From contig JASJZH010000001.1 of the NCBI GenBank assembly GCA_037178975.1, positions 6,122,501 through 6,186,500 of the forward strand: a DNA stretch of 64,000 nucleotides. The letters are read 5' to 3'. The DNA is from Oscheius tipulae. Lineage: Eukaryota; Nematoda; Chromadorea; Rhabditida; Rhabditidae. The translations under genes were made by a program, and so were the position numbers. Position 1 is the stretch's first letter, and each line of letters starts with the position of its first letter. Of this stretch, positions 12,316 to 23,580 are shown one piece after another. The notes beneath the pieces are model-generated. The model made no database searches. It saw nothing but the letters and a program-made list of their open reading frames with translations, and had not been told where the DNA came from.

Positions 12316-14065
12316 CTACTTTTTCGACATTTCCGGCTTCTCAGACTTCTCGACCTTGGCGTTCTTTGGAGTCTCCATAGTAGCACTTTTAGCCGCAGAT
12401 CCTGACGTAGAGTCATCCTTCTTCTCATCCTTTTTGCCGTCTTTCTTTCCCTTATCCTTACCACCCTTCTTCTCGTCCTTAAAGGCGTCATAGTGACTCT
12501 TGGCAGCCCACAGAATCATTAGAATGCCGATCGAGATGATCCCGAAGAGAAACACTGCTCAGAAGGCTGCCTTGCTTTTTGCACCTTTCTTTCCAGCTCC
12601 CGAAGCATCGTTTGTGTTGGCGCTGTTCTGTTGGGATCGATGGGACCCTGAGGACCTGAAACCAATGACTTGGATATTTTCTACTGCATCAAGTCAGATA
12701 CAAAGTCGATCGCTTTCAAAATAGATGTTCAACTATACCTCTAGCATTGTGGAAGTCGATAACATTCTAGATACAATTTTTCATTCAACCAACACAGACG
12801 AGGCTGAGAAATACTGTACTAGGCGATTTATCTTCGTCTGCAAAATATTCAGAACCCTCTTTTTTGAATAACCCCAATAGTTTGAGCTAGTTAGCAACGA
12901 TAATTTCACAAAGAATTCTACTACTAATGAATGTTTCAGGCAACTTAAAAACGTATCATCTCCAGAGCCAAAAGTAGTTGTCTCGAAAGGAGCTTCGGTA
13001 GGGGCTGTGGTAGTGATAGTTGTGGGAGGGCTAGTGGTTGTTGGAGACGTGATAGTGGTCGGAGCTTCGGTTAACGGGGTCGTCGACGGTGTAGGAGATG
13101 TCGTAACTGTGGTTGTGGTCTTAGTTTTGGCTTGATTGCGTAGTAGAGGAAGTGAAAGTGGTGGTAGCCGTAGTGGAAATTGTGCTGATGGTGGTCGGCG
13201 TAGTGGAGGAGGTAGTTTCCGTTGATCCGGTGATTGCAGTTTCCCCGGATCCAGTCTCTGCTTCTCCTTCCTTTTCAGAACCATCGTCCGAGGAAGTAGC
13301 TGTGGTCTTCTCTGTAACTTCGGTGTTAGATTCACCAGACTTGGGTGTCTTTACTAGTTCTAGCAGAGCTTGTTCCGGTTGTAGCCTTACCCGTTGCAGT
13401 GCTGGTCCCAGTAGTAGAATCATTACTACTGGCAGTCACCGTGTTTGCAGAGATTCCTCCGGAGCTTGTTACCGATGCAGCAGAAGAAGCATCTTTGTAA
13501 CAACAGTCGGTTTTAAAGGTTCTTTAGAGCTATCTTACGAAGAAGCTTGACTTACAGAAGTTCCTTTCGTAGTTACTGAACTCTTCTTTTCATCTTTGCC
13601 AGTGGTTGCGGCTGCTGACGTACGCTCAGTGGACTTGGCTGTTCCAGTAATAGACGGAGCTTGTGCTGACTTGCCCTTGGAGCTGCTTGCAGCTGTGGCC
13701 GTAGAAGAAGAGCTTGAAAAGGGGTTTCCTGGAGGAACTTTGGAAATTCTAGTTTCGGTTACTAGTAGCTTCGGGAAAAGCGGTGCTTCTCCAATACTCC
13801 CATCAACTCGGAGTTGATCATCTCCTGGTCCGTTCGGCTTGGCAAGTATTGGTTCTTGTCGGACTGTTAGCATCCACTGCACCATGGTTCCCTTGAGGCG
13901 GGTTACCATCAGTTTCTTGATCATCAGATCTCACGCCCGTATTTGTAAAGCCACCTGATGGAACAGTTCTGTCAGTGTTGTCTACATTTGTAGCACCTCC
14001 ACCATCAGCAGACTCGGCAGGGATTGCTTCCTCATGGACCAAAAAAGCATCTTGGAAGCGGTCCA
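12316..14065 (-). pseudogene. Frame-broken Thr/Ser-rich (mucin-like) membrane protein
   Basis: Read on the minus strand, this region encodes long Ser/Thr-rich stretches (for example TSPTPSTTPLTEAPTTIT), then a short basic segment, one hydrophobic helix (FLFGIISIGILMILW near 12,520) and a Lys/Asp-rich cytoplasmic tail ending at 12316. This is the layout of a type I mucin-like surface protein. The first visible exon starts after the acceptor ctactctttag at 14066. The reading frame must change at about 13,850, at about 13,350 and at about 13,125 without splice sites to explain it. One in-frame TGA precedes the membrane helix at about 12,558. A GTAAGT donor near 13,550 and an acceptor ending at about 12,648 look genuine. 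Twelve other genes here are intact, so pseudogenisation is more likely than general sequence error, but local assembly errors remain possible. Confidence 0.6.
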
Positions 14066-14309
14066 CTAAAGAGTAGAAGCTTTATCGAAGTTGTGGCATC
14101 ACTTCAGAATCACTCGCCTTACATCGCAAACTTTCCGATGTTTTTGCTTTTTCGCACGTTATATTCGCGCTCCAGCGTGAACGCTGCAGCGTTTGCAATT
14201 TCGAACTTATTTACTAGAAAGCTACGTAATCTCCGAAGCCACGCTTCTGGTATACGAAGCCTCGCTTCGAGCCAAGTCCGATTCAATTTATCCACTTTCT
14301 GCATCCAAG

Positions 14310-15305
14310 ATGTTCCCTCTTCAGTTCGTCCCAGGCGATCTTCTTCCTTTTATCTTTGACAAGGTAAGTATTTTTAGAAGTACGTCACTTGACTATTTGT
14401 TTTTGGGTCTAAACTCAAACTTTTAAGATTTGTGATGTTCTAGAAAGTTGTAGTCCGAATCAAATTCTACAACCTTGTAGAACATTGCGCAACTATAAAA
14501 TCTTTTTTTGAAACATGAACGTGGCTTTCCAGTTGGGTACATTGTGATTTCGTTCATTTCGACTTCAGATGGAAGAGAATCAGTTCCTTAACGTGCCAAA
14601 ACTGGACAAATTCCACAGAAAGGTTTACGAGAAGAACCTACACAAGTTTCGACAGTGTCCTTTACACTACTTGGATAAGATGCGACTTGAAAGACTGGCC
14701 GTCCGGATACCCACTATGAAGCCGGATTACTGCAGGGCAATGCTGAAGGTGAGTGAAAGAAGGCATGTGCTACCTAACCCGATAGTTATCCCGGCACGGA
14801 AAGTAACAGTGCCATTGTTCCTTCTTTCAGAACCTACAAAGCAGTCCCCGAGCTCCAGCCTACTTCATGGTCGAGTTTGAGACAATGGAAAACATAGAGT
14901 GAGTCTAATAATTTGACTTTTTTAAGTGGTGGTACGAGCTGCCTTTACGTAGTCTATTGAATGAACAAGCTCCTTTTCAGCGTGGATGAAATCCTCACTG
15001 GTCTATCAATAGAAGCGATGGCCTACCGAAGAGACGACGAGAACTGTCTCTTCGCCAATGCGAATAGAGATCATATATTCCCTTCCAACAGGGCCGTCTT
15101 CACTATGAGGAATCAAAAGGTTTGAACTCGATACTATGGGTTCCTCAATCACGATGTTCAGAACGCGCAGTTGGTGGTTGCATTGAGGAACTTCTCACTC
15201 TCAGTTGAAAAATTCACAGACACCTCAGTGGAGAAGGAAGAACTACTGAAGACACTTTGGGATGCTACCAGGAACGCCTCCTGCTACCCGATGCCAAAAA
15301 TCTGA
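14310..15305 (+). CDS. Unknown 194-aa protein, five exons
   Basis: Exons 14310-14363, 14569-14748, 14831-14898, 14981-15119 and 15162-15305 splice with GT-AG junctions into 585 nt with no internal stop. Introns 2-4 are 42-82 nt, the first is 205 nt. The product begins MFPLQFVPGDLLPFIFDK and contains a basic helical segment (KFHRKVYEKNLHKFRQCP) followed by mixed alpha/beta-like sequence; there is no signal peptide or membrane helix. I do not recognise the family. The N-terminus has a faint F-box look (LPxxxLPFIFDK), which I would not rely on. The gene lies head-to-head with the broken mucin-like gene and tail-to-tail with the Bro1 gene, whose stop is at 15647. A TGATAG double stop ends the frame. 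Confidence 0.7.
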
Positions 15306-15392
15306 TAGATAAATATGGTGAATAAACAACTTCGACTAGTTTTGAAATTCTGGTTCCTTAGTGTACTTCTCAAGAGCAGCGCACAATTTTGC

Positions 15393-15460
15393 CGTATGGC
15401 TCAGTCGGTTATAGATCTGATTGCGGATCCAAACAAATCGATATCAGTTCACTGTGAAAC
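15393..15460 (+). repeat. Degenerate tRNA-like element
   Basis: The sequence TGGCTCAGTCGGTTAT (from 15397) is a good match to a tRNA A box. Downstream sequence has only a weak B box (agttcact). It lies between two convergent genes. It resembles the other A-box-bearing copies in this window and is probably a decayed tRNA-derived repeat, not a working tRNA. Confidence 0.45.
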
Positions 15461-15646
15461 AAAAAATTTGTTTTCTAACAAAATACGAGAAATACCTTTA
15501 GGAGGTTCATTATTGCTTGACTTTGGCCATTTGTGGTTTTCAGACTTCAGACTTGTATCCCGTCAAGGTATGTGAACAACGGCAATATAAATAGATGTAT
15601 TTGCATATCACACTGTCATCACCAAGTTACACATAGTTACACAAAA

Positions 15647-18600
15647 TTATGCTTTTTTGACACCCCAGAACGGATCCAGCTGATTGAGAGGGTCCAAAGG
15701 ATCCATCGAGGGCATTGGACCGGCTCCTCTAATGGCAGCATGCAGCTGTCGCTTCTCCAGACGAATCTTGTCACTCTCTCCGATGTTGAACTTGTCCGGA
15801 TTGATCAGGTCGTACAGACTGGACTGAACCTGTCCTTGAGGAGCGATAGATACAGTCGAGGGATTGACCATTGACAGCATCTAGGGGCCAGTGGAATTCG
15901 AATGAACTTTACTTACCGAAGAATTAGAAGAGGTAGCAGTAGCCGACTTGTGCTGGAAAGGGATGACAGCCGCTGCTGGACGGACAAAGTTGGGATCGAC
16001 TGCTCGAGGAACCGTTTGCTGCAGGTTATGGAACTCGGTGGCTGTTCTGGCCGTTTGACTTGGAGCAATAGGCGGAGGAAGAGACATCTCGCTGACAAGG
16101 GAACTTAAAAGATCCTGAAAATCCGATTATTTCTTCGGCGATAATATCTTCAGACCACATTGGCTCCAGGCTGCGGCGTCTGATTGGACGAGGACTGTGG
16201 TGTGCCTCCGCCGAGAACTGGGGTCTCTAGATTCGGGTGGGTAGAGACTGGCTGAGCTGGAGATGGTGTAAATGGCGCCTGGGAGAGTCGGTGCCATGGC
16301 GATGGAGCCTAAAGTTTTACAGTACTGCTCAAATACAAACAGTAGTCGTGTTACAGTGACAGGGGTCTCGAAAGGTTATAAGCTCACCGTATTATGCCAC
16401 GGAGACGAAGAATTGGACTGACCAGCAGTCATATGTGGAGTCCCCCAAGCAGGTATCGATTGATTCGAAGGGTTTGGAGCTTGAGCAGCTTGGCTTAGAG
16501 TTTGCTGACCAGTGGGTTGCTCAGGTTTTGGTCCAACAGACATCTGACCGCTCTGCTGAGGCTGTATACTCGGAGCAGGAGCAGGCAATTGAAACTGTTG
16601 GTTCACTTGCTGCGGTACCGATTGAATATTCTGCATTGGCTGACACGAAAGCTGGTATCCCATTTGAGGCTGGCTTCCTTGACTAACTACCGTATTCTGT
16701 CCGGAACCGGGGCCAAAAGCCATCTGCAGTCCGTACTGTTGAGGCTGACTAGGTGCAGGCTGTTGCAACTGCTGCTGCTGCGGCTGTTGAGGTACAGGTT
16801 GGATGTTCTGGACTGTTTGACCAGGCTGTGGAGTGACTGGCTGCTGTAAGTTTTGTAGAGTCTGATATCCCTGAGCTCCTGGGCCTCCAGCTAGAGTTGG
16901 ACCGGAACTTGCTCCAAATGACGTCTGACTGTTCTGTTGAGAGAACTGTTGAGGCTGAACAGCCTGAATTGTTTGTGGTGGCTGATGAATCATTTGGAAG
17001 TTCTGTACGGGTTGGCTCGACTGTGGAATAACTGGCTGCTGGAAGCTCTGGGGAGTCTGAGCTCCTGGGTTCGAGAACTGTTGCACTGGTTGTTGGATCG
17101 GAAGGTTTGACTGCTGAGAGATAGCCTGCATTGTCTGGGTCGGTTGAGGAGTCACAGGCTGGATATTCTCCATCGTTTGACTAGGCTGTTGGACACCTGG
17201 CTGCTGGTAGTTCTGGTAAGCCTGTCCCGGGTTTCCTTGACCACCAACTGGTCTCTGAGGAGATATAGTCTGATAGCCTTGGCTCGGATTGACTGGAACA
17301 AAAGCCGAAAGAGGTGTCTGGTCAACTGCCTGAAGAGCAGATCTCTGAGGAGAAACTTGAGGAACAACTGGGGATGCAACGTGACCTGAACGCATAAAAC
17401 TTAGTAATATCGATCTATACTTACCGTAACCTTGCTGAACAACAGTTGGGGGATAGCCATTGGGTTGATGACCAGCCCCTTGAACATATCCACTAGGCTG
17501 ACTGTATTGTTGAGTCATAGGCTGCTGGTTAGTCCATTGCTGACCAGGTCCTAAAAACAATATTGACTAACTTTTTCTCGTAAACAAGTATGAGAAAATG
17601 GGACAAGGTGAACTCAATCCCTTTTTCTCGTAACTATCGAGCTTACCATTCTGAATTACTGGCTGCTGGTAGTACATGCTCTGCTGACCCATCGGATCCG
17701 GAGTGATTCTCTGTGGGGTGGGAGGAATTGACAGGGTCGGTGTAGCGGATTGGTTGATTCTATTCAGTTCACTCGTAGAAGAATGAACACTGCTTAGAGC
17801 CGGATTTGGAGGGAAAGCTCCATACTGTTGTTGTGGAACATGAGAAGGAACGTAGGGCTGACGTTGGCGAGATTGAGGAGGCATAAACTGCTGCTGTTGA
17901 GGTTGATATTGGTGGTATTGCTGGCCTAAAAGAATTGTGACAATCTGGATACGAATTCCCGGGCTCTTATATTTAAATGCACATTTCTTGACCCTCTCAC
18001 TCTGTCCAGAAGCTTTCTTTACTATTCCGAAGTCATTGTTTCGACAAATCATAATCTTTTACAGACTTACCAGGTAGAACAGCCGGCTGTCTCTGCTCCA
18101 CAGGCGGCATGGAATAGCTAGACGGAATGGGTGAGACGAACGGCACATAGTGGTGATCTTGATGGAAATCGCCGGCTATACTGCTCGGAGCAGGAGACGG
18201 CGGTCCTGGATACATTTCCGGTCCTGCCATTTGAATTGGCTGTTGAGGTGGAGGCAGTCCTCCCTTGGCCGCCATCTTGTTCCGGTAATACTGCATGTAG
18301 TCTCCGAGTCGAGGTCTTCCTTCTATTCTCTCATTTTTCGGTCAAATATAGAACTCACCGGATGGCTGTGAAGCCGGAGTCTGAGACCCCATTCCTCCTG
18401 CCCCACCACCAAAATCAGCCAAATCTTCGCGGGCCTTTCGGGCAGCCTCCACGGCCGCCTTTTTCTCCTCCACCGCCCGCTTTTGGGACTCGAGCTTGGC
18501 CATCTCCTGTTGATCTGAATTTTATAGTATTTTAGATAGGAAATTAGCGGAAAAAAACTTAAAGTACAAAGGTTTTACGCTACAAAATGGGACTAGAATT

Positions 18601-21498
18601 ACATACATGCAGATTCAATGGCTTCCACGGCCGTTCCGAGCTTCGCGATTCGTTTGTGCAGATTCTCGTAGAACCTCTGTCCGTCTTCCGTCTTGCTGCT
18701 CACGTCCATGTAGATGTCGAAGGCCGTCACGAGAGTCATCACCTGCTCGAAGCGGCTAAACGATAGAGACATACAAAATAGAGAAAAGGGACTAACTCCT
18801 TGTTCAAATCCTGAATGACGTTCCTCTGCTCGGCAAAATCGGCATTAGCCTCGGTGAGATGATGAAGGATGTTCTCCTGGGCCGTCAGATTGGCATTGAC
18901 GAATTGAATGATCTTGTCGTGCTTCTTCAGCTCCTCCGCGAAAGTTTCCTACAATCGGTAGTTTGGAATAAAAAATCTCATAAATTTCATAAAGGACGGT
19001 AAATTACGTCAGTTTCATCAGGCTTATATGCCTGTTATAAATCTTCGCGAAAGGGAGGCGTTAGCCACCTTTGTTAAGAAAAAAGGGCCTACCTGACTAT
19101 CCGTATCCCTTTCCGCCAGCAGCTTTTTGCTAATATTGTCCTCCATGAGCTCCTTCGAGAACGTATCCAGCAGCAAGGCTCTCTGTGACTGCATCTCGCT
19201 TGCCTTGTCCAATACGCGGATCAGGGCTTGTCCTTCTTTCGTATTGGCTGGAAATTACTGATGTTGAAGGAAAAAGAAGACTATTAGGTACCTGGTGAGA
19301 TGTCGCTATGCGGAGCGATTTTTTCAGTCAACTCCCGAAGTGGCAGACACAGTAGATGAATGTTGGTCGAGTGGGCAGCGAGAGCCTTGTGGAGCTCAGC
19401 ATTTAGACCCCTAGCCTGGATGTGATGATCCATCAGTCGGCTGATCTCTGCCGAAATTGCCTTGTAGCCCTCGTCCGATACCTGAAAATTGTTTTGTTCC
19501 GGGAAAATGGGGAAAGGGACTCACAAATTCGGGAGTAGTAATCGCTCTGAGACGAGATGACAGCGCATTGAGTTGAGAATCAGCATCACGGGCCAGCTGG
19601 TCGACTTCTACAACAACTTAGGTTAAAATTAGGGTCAAGAGGTGCTTGATTATCGTAATAATTTGACCAACGACACTAGTTGTAGGAGTTCGCGTGTAAG
19701 AATTTTTCAAAACGATGTTTGGGAGAGATTGCTTAATGTTATTCAGCTGACACCGTTTCTGTGATCTAATACTCACTCTGGAGTTTCTGTAGCACCTGCG
19801 GAACGGCGTCGCCTTGTGAATGCATGGCAGCATTCCTCTCCAGCAGAATATCGGGAATGACGAAAGATGGTCCAGACGTCAGACCGAGCTCCGAAGCGTT
19901 CAACCGGCCCAAGTACTCTCTGAAACGTAAGGATTTCAGAGAAAAGAAACTGCCTACTGTAGCTCATCGTCTTTTTCCGCCACACGCTTCAGAAGATCCC
20001 GTTTGAGCTTGGCCTTCTCTTCCTCGTATTCGGAGACGGCCGAAAGAACTGTGGGAGGGACCAGAGCTCCGAAAATGTCCTCCCCGCCGATTGACGGATC
20101 CAGAGGGTCGAAGGAGCGGGGACTGACTTTGCAATCACCCTAAAAGGCACGTTATGAACAAAAAAGGTAATGGTTTACCGCGACGGTCCCGATCAGATCC
20201 TCGAATTTGGGCACGCGCTCGTGGTAGATGAAGTCATTTTCCTTCTTCGCATTCTCGAGTCTACAACATCAAAAGCTTAGGTGGAAAAGAAAAGGAGCTC
20301 ACTTTCCCTTGACGACGTCCTGAACGAAAGACAAAGTGTCGTAGAACTCGGACTTGGCCGCGCCTCCGGCCACTTTGACAGCTCGACCCAGGTAATGATC
20401 GGCGGCCTGACACCATGCCAGTCGATTTCCAAACTTTTGATCGGCTTCCTCCTTGTATGCCATGTAGAGCATCGCAATGCAGCCGTAGATTTCGCTCTTG
20501 ACGGCCATGGTCTGTGTCCAAAGCTGAAAACGGGCCGTTAGGATAGTATATAGTATCCACCTTATACTTCTTGGCAGAAAGCATCTCGACGGCGGAATTA
20601 GAGTTTCTGAGAAGCGTGTTGCATTGTGAGTAGATGTCTCTCAAATAGGCGGCTAATTTCACGACCGTCAATGCGCTACGTCGGCTGTCAAGTAGACTCT
20701 TCTCGAGGAGGCATTCTTGGGCCTGTGCCTGAACTTTTTCTTTTATCCACTTTTGAAAGAAAAACAGCCTACCAGAAGAACATTGACATGGAAAGTGAGT
20801 AGATCTTTGTCGAAGTCGGATGTGCCGAAGAGGGAGACCTCCATGGTGTCTCGGATGTACTGAAAGGGCCAGGCTGCGTACTGGAAGTGCATGAATGCGT
20901 TCTTGATGCTCTAAAACATCACCAATCTTATGTCAAAATACTCAAACAACCTCGTCACTCTGTCGATTCTCCTGGCCGGCAATTATAGCATGTATCGAGC
21001 CAATTTGGTACATCACACAGGCCATCTCGAAGTTAATATCGGCAAAAGTCTGCGCAGTCGGCATCTCCAGCGCTCTTTCATACCTAAAGGTTTGTTGTTA
21101 GAGCAAAAGGATGGACGAACCAGGAAAATATAGCACGAACTTCACCGTTTTGCTCCATTGGGAAACGGTTCTTCATCATGAGCAGCTGGGAGAAGTAACG
21201 TTTGAGGATGCAGACGGCTTCCACATCAGCGTGACATTTCAAAACTTCCTAAAGAAATAATGGTAAAATTTTAAATAGGAAGCTCCAACTTGTTTCATAT
21301 TGAGAAGGTCAGCTATTGCAGCGTCGAAATTGCTCGGATCTGCTTGGAAATGCATTAAAATATACTGAAAACCATGCTTTTTGACTGAAACTAATAGCAT
21401 CTGACCTCTTTCAAACTATAAACAAACTCTTCATCGTATTCGTTGCCCGGCTTCTTTAGATCCGGCACAATTGGGGCAAATCTGGGCATGCCATCCAT
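15647..21498 (-). CDS. ego-2 (PTPN23/HD-PTP-like): HD-PTP/EGO-2-like Bro1-domain protein
   Basis: Twenty-three exons on the minus strand: 21498-21416, 21364-21290, 21248-21121, 21083-20951, 20910-20773, 20728-20561, 20523-20303, 20260-20179, 20139-19958, 19919-19777, 19607-19525, 19481-19292, 19247-19093, 18948-18797, 18755-18607, 18514-18359, 18319-18071, 17935-17647, 17550-17425, 17385-16388, 16308-16156, 16114-15917, 15880-15647. They sum to 4,485 nt (1,494 aa). Residues 1-400 are a BRO1 domain; AQECLLEKSLLDSRRS and the DPLDPSIGGEDIFGALVP segment match HD-PTP better than ALIX. Residues 400-750 are a coiled V domain. The rest is Pro/Gln-rich and ends in DPLDPLNQLDPFW, with adaptor-like DPF/DPL motifs. 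HD-PTP acts in ESCRT-dependent endosomal sorting. No phosphatase domain follows. The start follows a cttccag acceptor by 9 nt. Confidence 0.9.
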
Positions 21499-22302
21499 TT
21501 TGGGCACTGGAAGATGAAAATCACTGAGACTGTTGCGAGAAAAAGGAGTGGAGAAGCTTAGAGCGGGACAAAGAATCCGGTTTCACAAGGGGAGGGCCTT
21601 TCGCAAGGATCTAACTTATGACGTGATCATTTCAGGGGTAAGGAGCATCGCAGGATTGGTTCCCGACAAAATTTTCAGCAGAAAAACACGGGAAAACGGA
21701 GGGAATTGGAAGAGTAGTGTGAGTAATCGAGCCGAAAGCAGCTGATCGAAATGGCGGCCAAATTCCGAAACGGTAAATGCGCGCCAATGTTAAAAACGCA
21801 GTTTCTTGAACGCGGTTCTTCCGAAAAGGAAATTTGACGTTCCTGTGCCTTTTCTCTTTGTGTTGCTCTTCTTTTCTGCTGTAAAATCTGTTACTACTCG
21901 TCGGATTGTTTAAAAATAGTTTACAAGACAAATTGTCATTAAATTACAAGTAATTGATTACGCAAACCTTCTAGAATCGCTCTTATATTGTCCCTATTTG
22001 TTCTTTCGCAATAGCCCCTTTTTTTGTGCCTTCTTCTCATCGTCATCAGATTTCTCACATGTGAAAGTGCTGTATTATCGAGAAAAAACTGACAAAGTCG
22101 CAAAAAGTTAATGCAGAAGTGTTTGAAATTCACTAAATTGCTTACGTTTTCACGCTCACTCTAACAGCACCAAGGAAACTTTTCCTCTGCACTTCTAGCA
22201 CGTGAATTGCTACAAAAAATGCAATTTTGGTCAATTTTGGTCTCACATCTTCAAGTTGTTGCTTTCAGTCTTTCAAAGCCCTCAACTATTGATTTTTCAG
22301 AC
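21499..22302. promoter_or_regulatory. Shared upstream region of divergent genes
   Basis: These 804 bp separate the start of the minus-strand Bro1 gene from the start of the plus-strand poly(A)-binding protein gene, so they probably hold both promoters. I see no TATA box close to either start. Unpaired acceptors precede both start codons, so the true transcription starts may lie some distance away inside this stretch. Confidence 0.4.
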
Positions 22303-23180
22303 ATGGGTGATCACGAAGAGGCGATCAAACTCGACGAGGACGAGCTTCTTGGCGGTGGTGATGGCGACAACATCGATATGGGCGAAGAGGATCATGTAGG
22401 TTTTTGTCATTTCACCGTCGTTCATGTCACGTCCACCGCTAGACAATGAATCACACTTTGCTCCTTCTTTCTCATCAATTTTTCGCATTTAAGGACCTGA
22501 CCGCTATGGAAGCACAGATGGCCGAGCTCGAAGAGGAACAGAGAAAGCTCAAGCAGATTCAGAGCGATATTGAGGTCAGTTTTTGTCCAAAATTGTTGTG
22601 GAATCACATTTTCTAGGGTCAAATGAATCTTTCGTCCTCGACCCAGGGCAGCCAGAGCAACCTCACGATGCTGTCGCCCGAAGAAAAAGCCGAAATTGAT
22701 GCTCGTTCCGTCTACGTAGGAAACGTGGATTATAGTGTGACGGCACACGAGCTGGAAAGCCACTTCCACGGCTGCGGATCAGTCAATCGAGTCACTATCC
22801 TCTGCGACAAGTTCACCTCACATCCCAAGGGGTTAGTTCTTCTTTCTGCCTGTCTATAAAAACAATTTTCAGATTTGCCTATATTGAGTTTACCGAGAAA
22901 GAAGGTGTTCAAAATGCTCTCGCTATGACAGACAGTCTCCTCAAGGGAAGACAGATAAAAGTAAGCCTATGAGTACTAAATTTTTCAAGAATGCGTCCCC
23001 TAGGTCAGCTCGAAGCGAACCAACCGACCAGGCATCTCGACCACGAACAGGCCTCCTCGCAGCCGAGGCGGATTCTACAGTCGTGGACGTGGCGGCGTCG
23101 TCGTCAAGTACATTTACGCCGGCGGATACAGACCCCGTGGTCGTGCTCTCAGGTACTTTTTTTTCAGATATTCGTGCTAA
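22303..23180 (+). CDS. pabp-2 (PABPN1): Nuclear poly(A)-binding protein (PABPN1 type)
   Basis: Exons 22303-22395, 22494-22574, 22617-22831, 22873-22960 and 23004-23180 give 654 nt (217 aa). The order of parts is typical of the family: acidic N-terminus ([15 protein letters not shown]), a coiled coil ([19 protein letters not shown]), one RRM with RNP2 [10 protein letters not shown] and RNP1 KGFAYIEF, and an Arg/Gly-rich tail ([13 protein letters not shown]). PABPN1 binds growing poly(A) tails in the nucleus and stimulates poly(A) polymerase. The stretch 23153-23167 looks like a 15-nt intron (gtacttttttttcag), but it is in frame and too short to splice, so I read through it; the C-terminus is then RYFFFRYSC, unlike the usual SWY-type end. 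The ATG follows gatttttcag by 2 nt. Confidence 0.93.
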
Positions 23181-23580
23181 ATGGCATTTAAGACGTGGAC
23201 CTCGTGTCTCTCCCTTCATGTGAGGCCTCCTCCCCTCCAATTTGTGCATCAGAAGACCCTCCAATTATTCATCCCACCCTGTCGTATTTATTGTAGTGAT
23301 CTTCCCGATCTCCTCTCTCCTTCCATCCCTCCATTATGTGCGGTGTTTATCGGGCTAGATGCACACATTTATCTTCTCCTCCCCATTCTAAAAAAAAATT
23401 CACCCCCATTTATATGTGTTTGATTCCTGTAACTGTCCACGTCCCTCCACCTACGACTCGTTTGTTGTCTGTTATAACAATAAGTTTGGTAAGAAATCGT
23501 CTACAAAAACGAGCTTTGGGGATCGTTCCATCTTATTATTTTTGTAAATATGCTTTATCAACCTTTTTGACTGACTACAG

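Noticed and set aside
12550-12565. Selenocysteine reading of the in-frame TGA
   Set aside because: The gene has other frame breaks and the protein is not a known selenoprotein type; no SECIS element was recognised.
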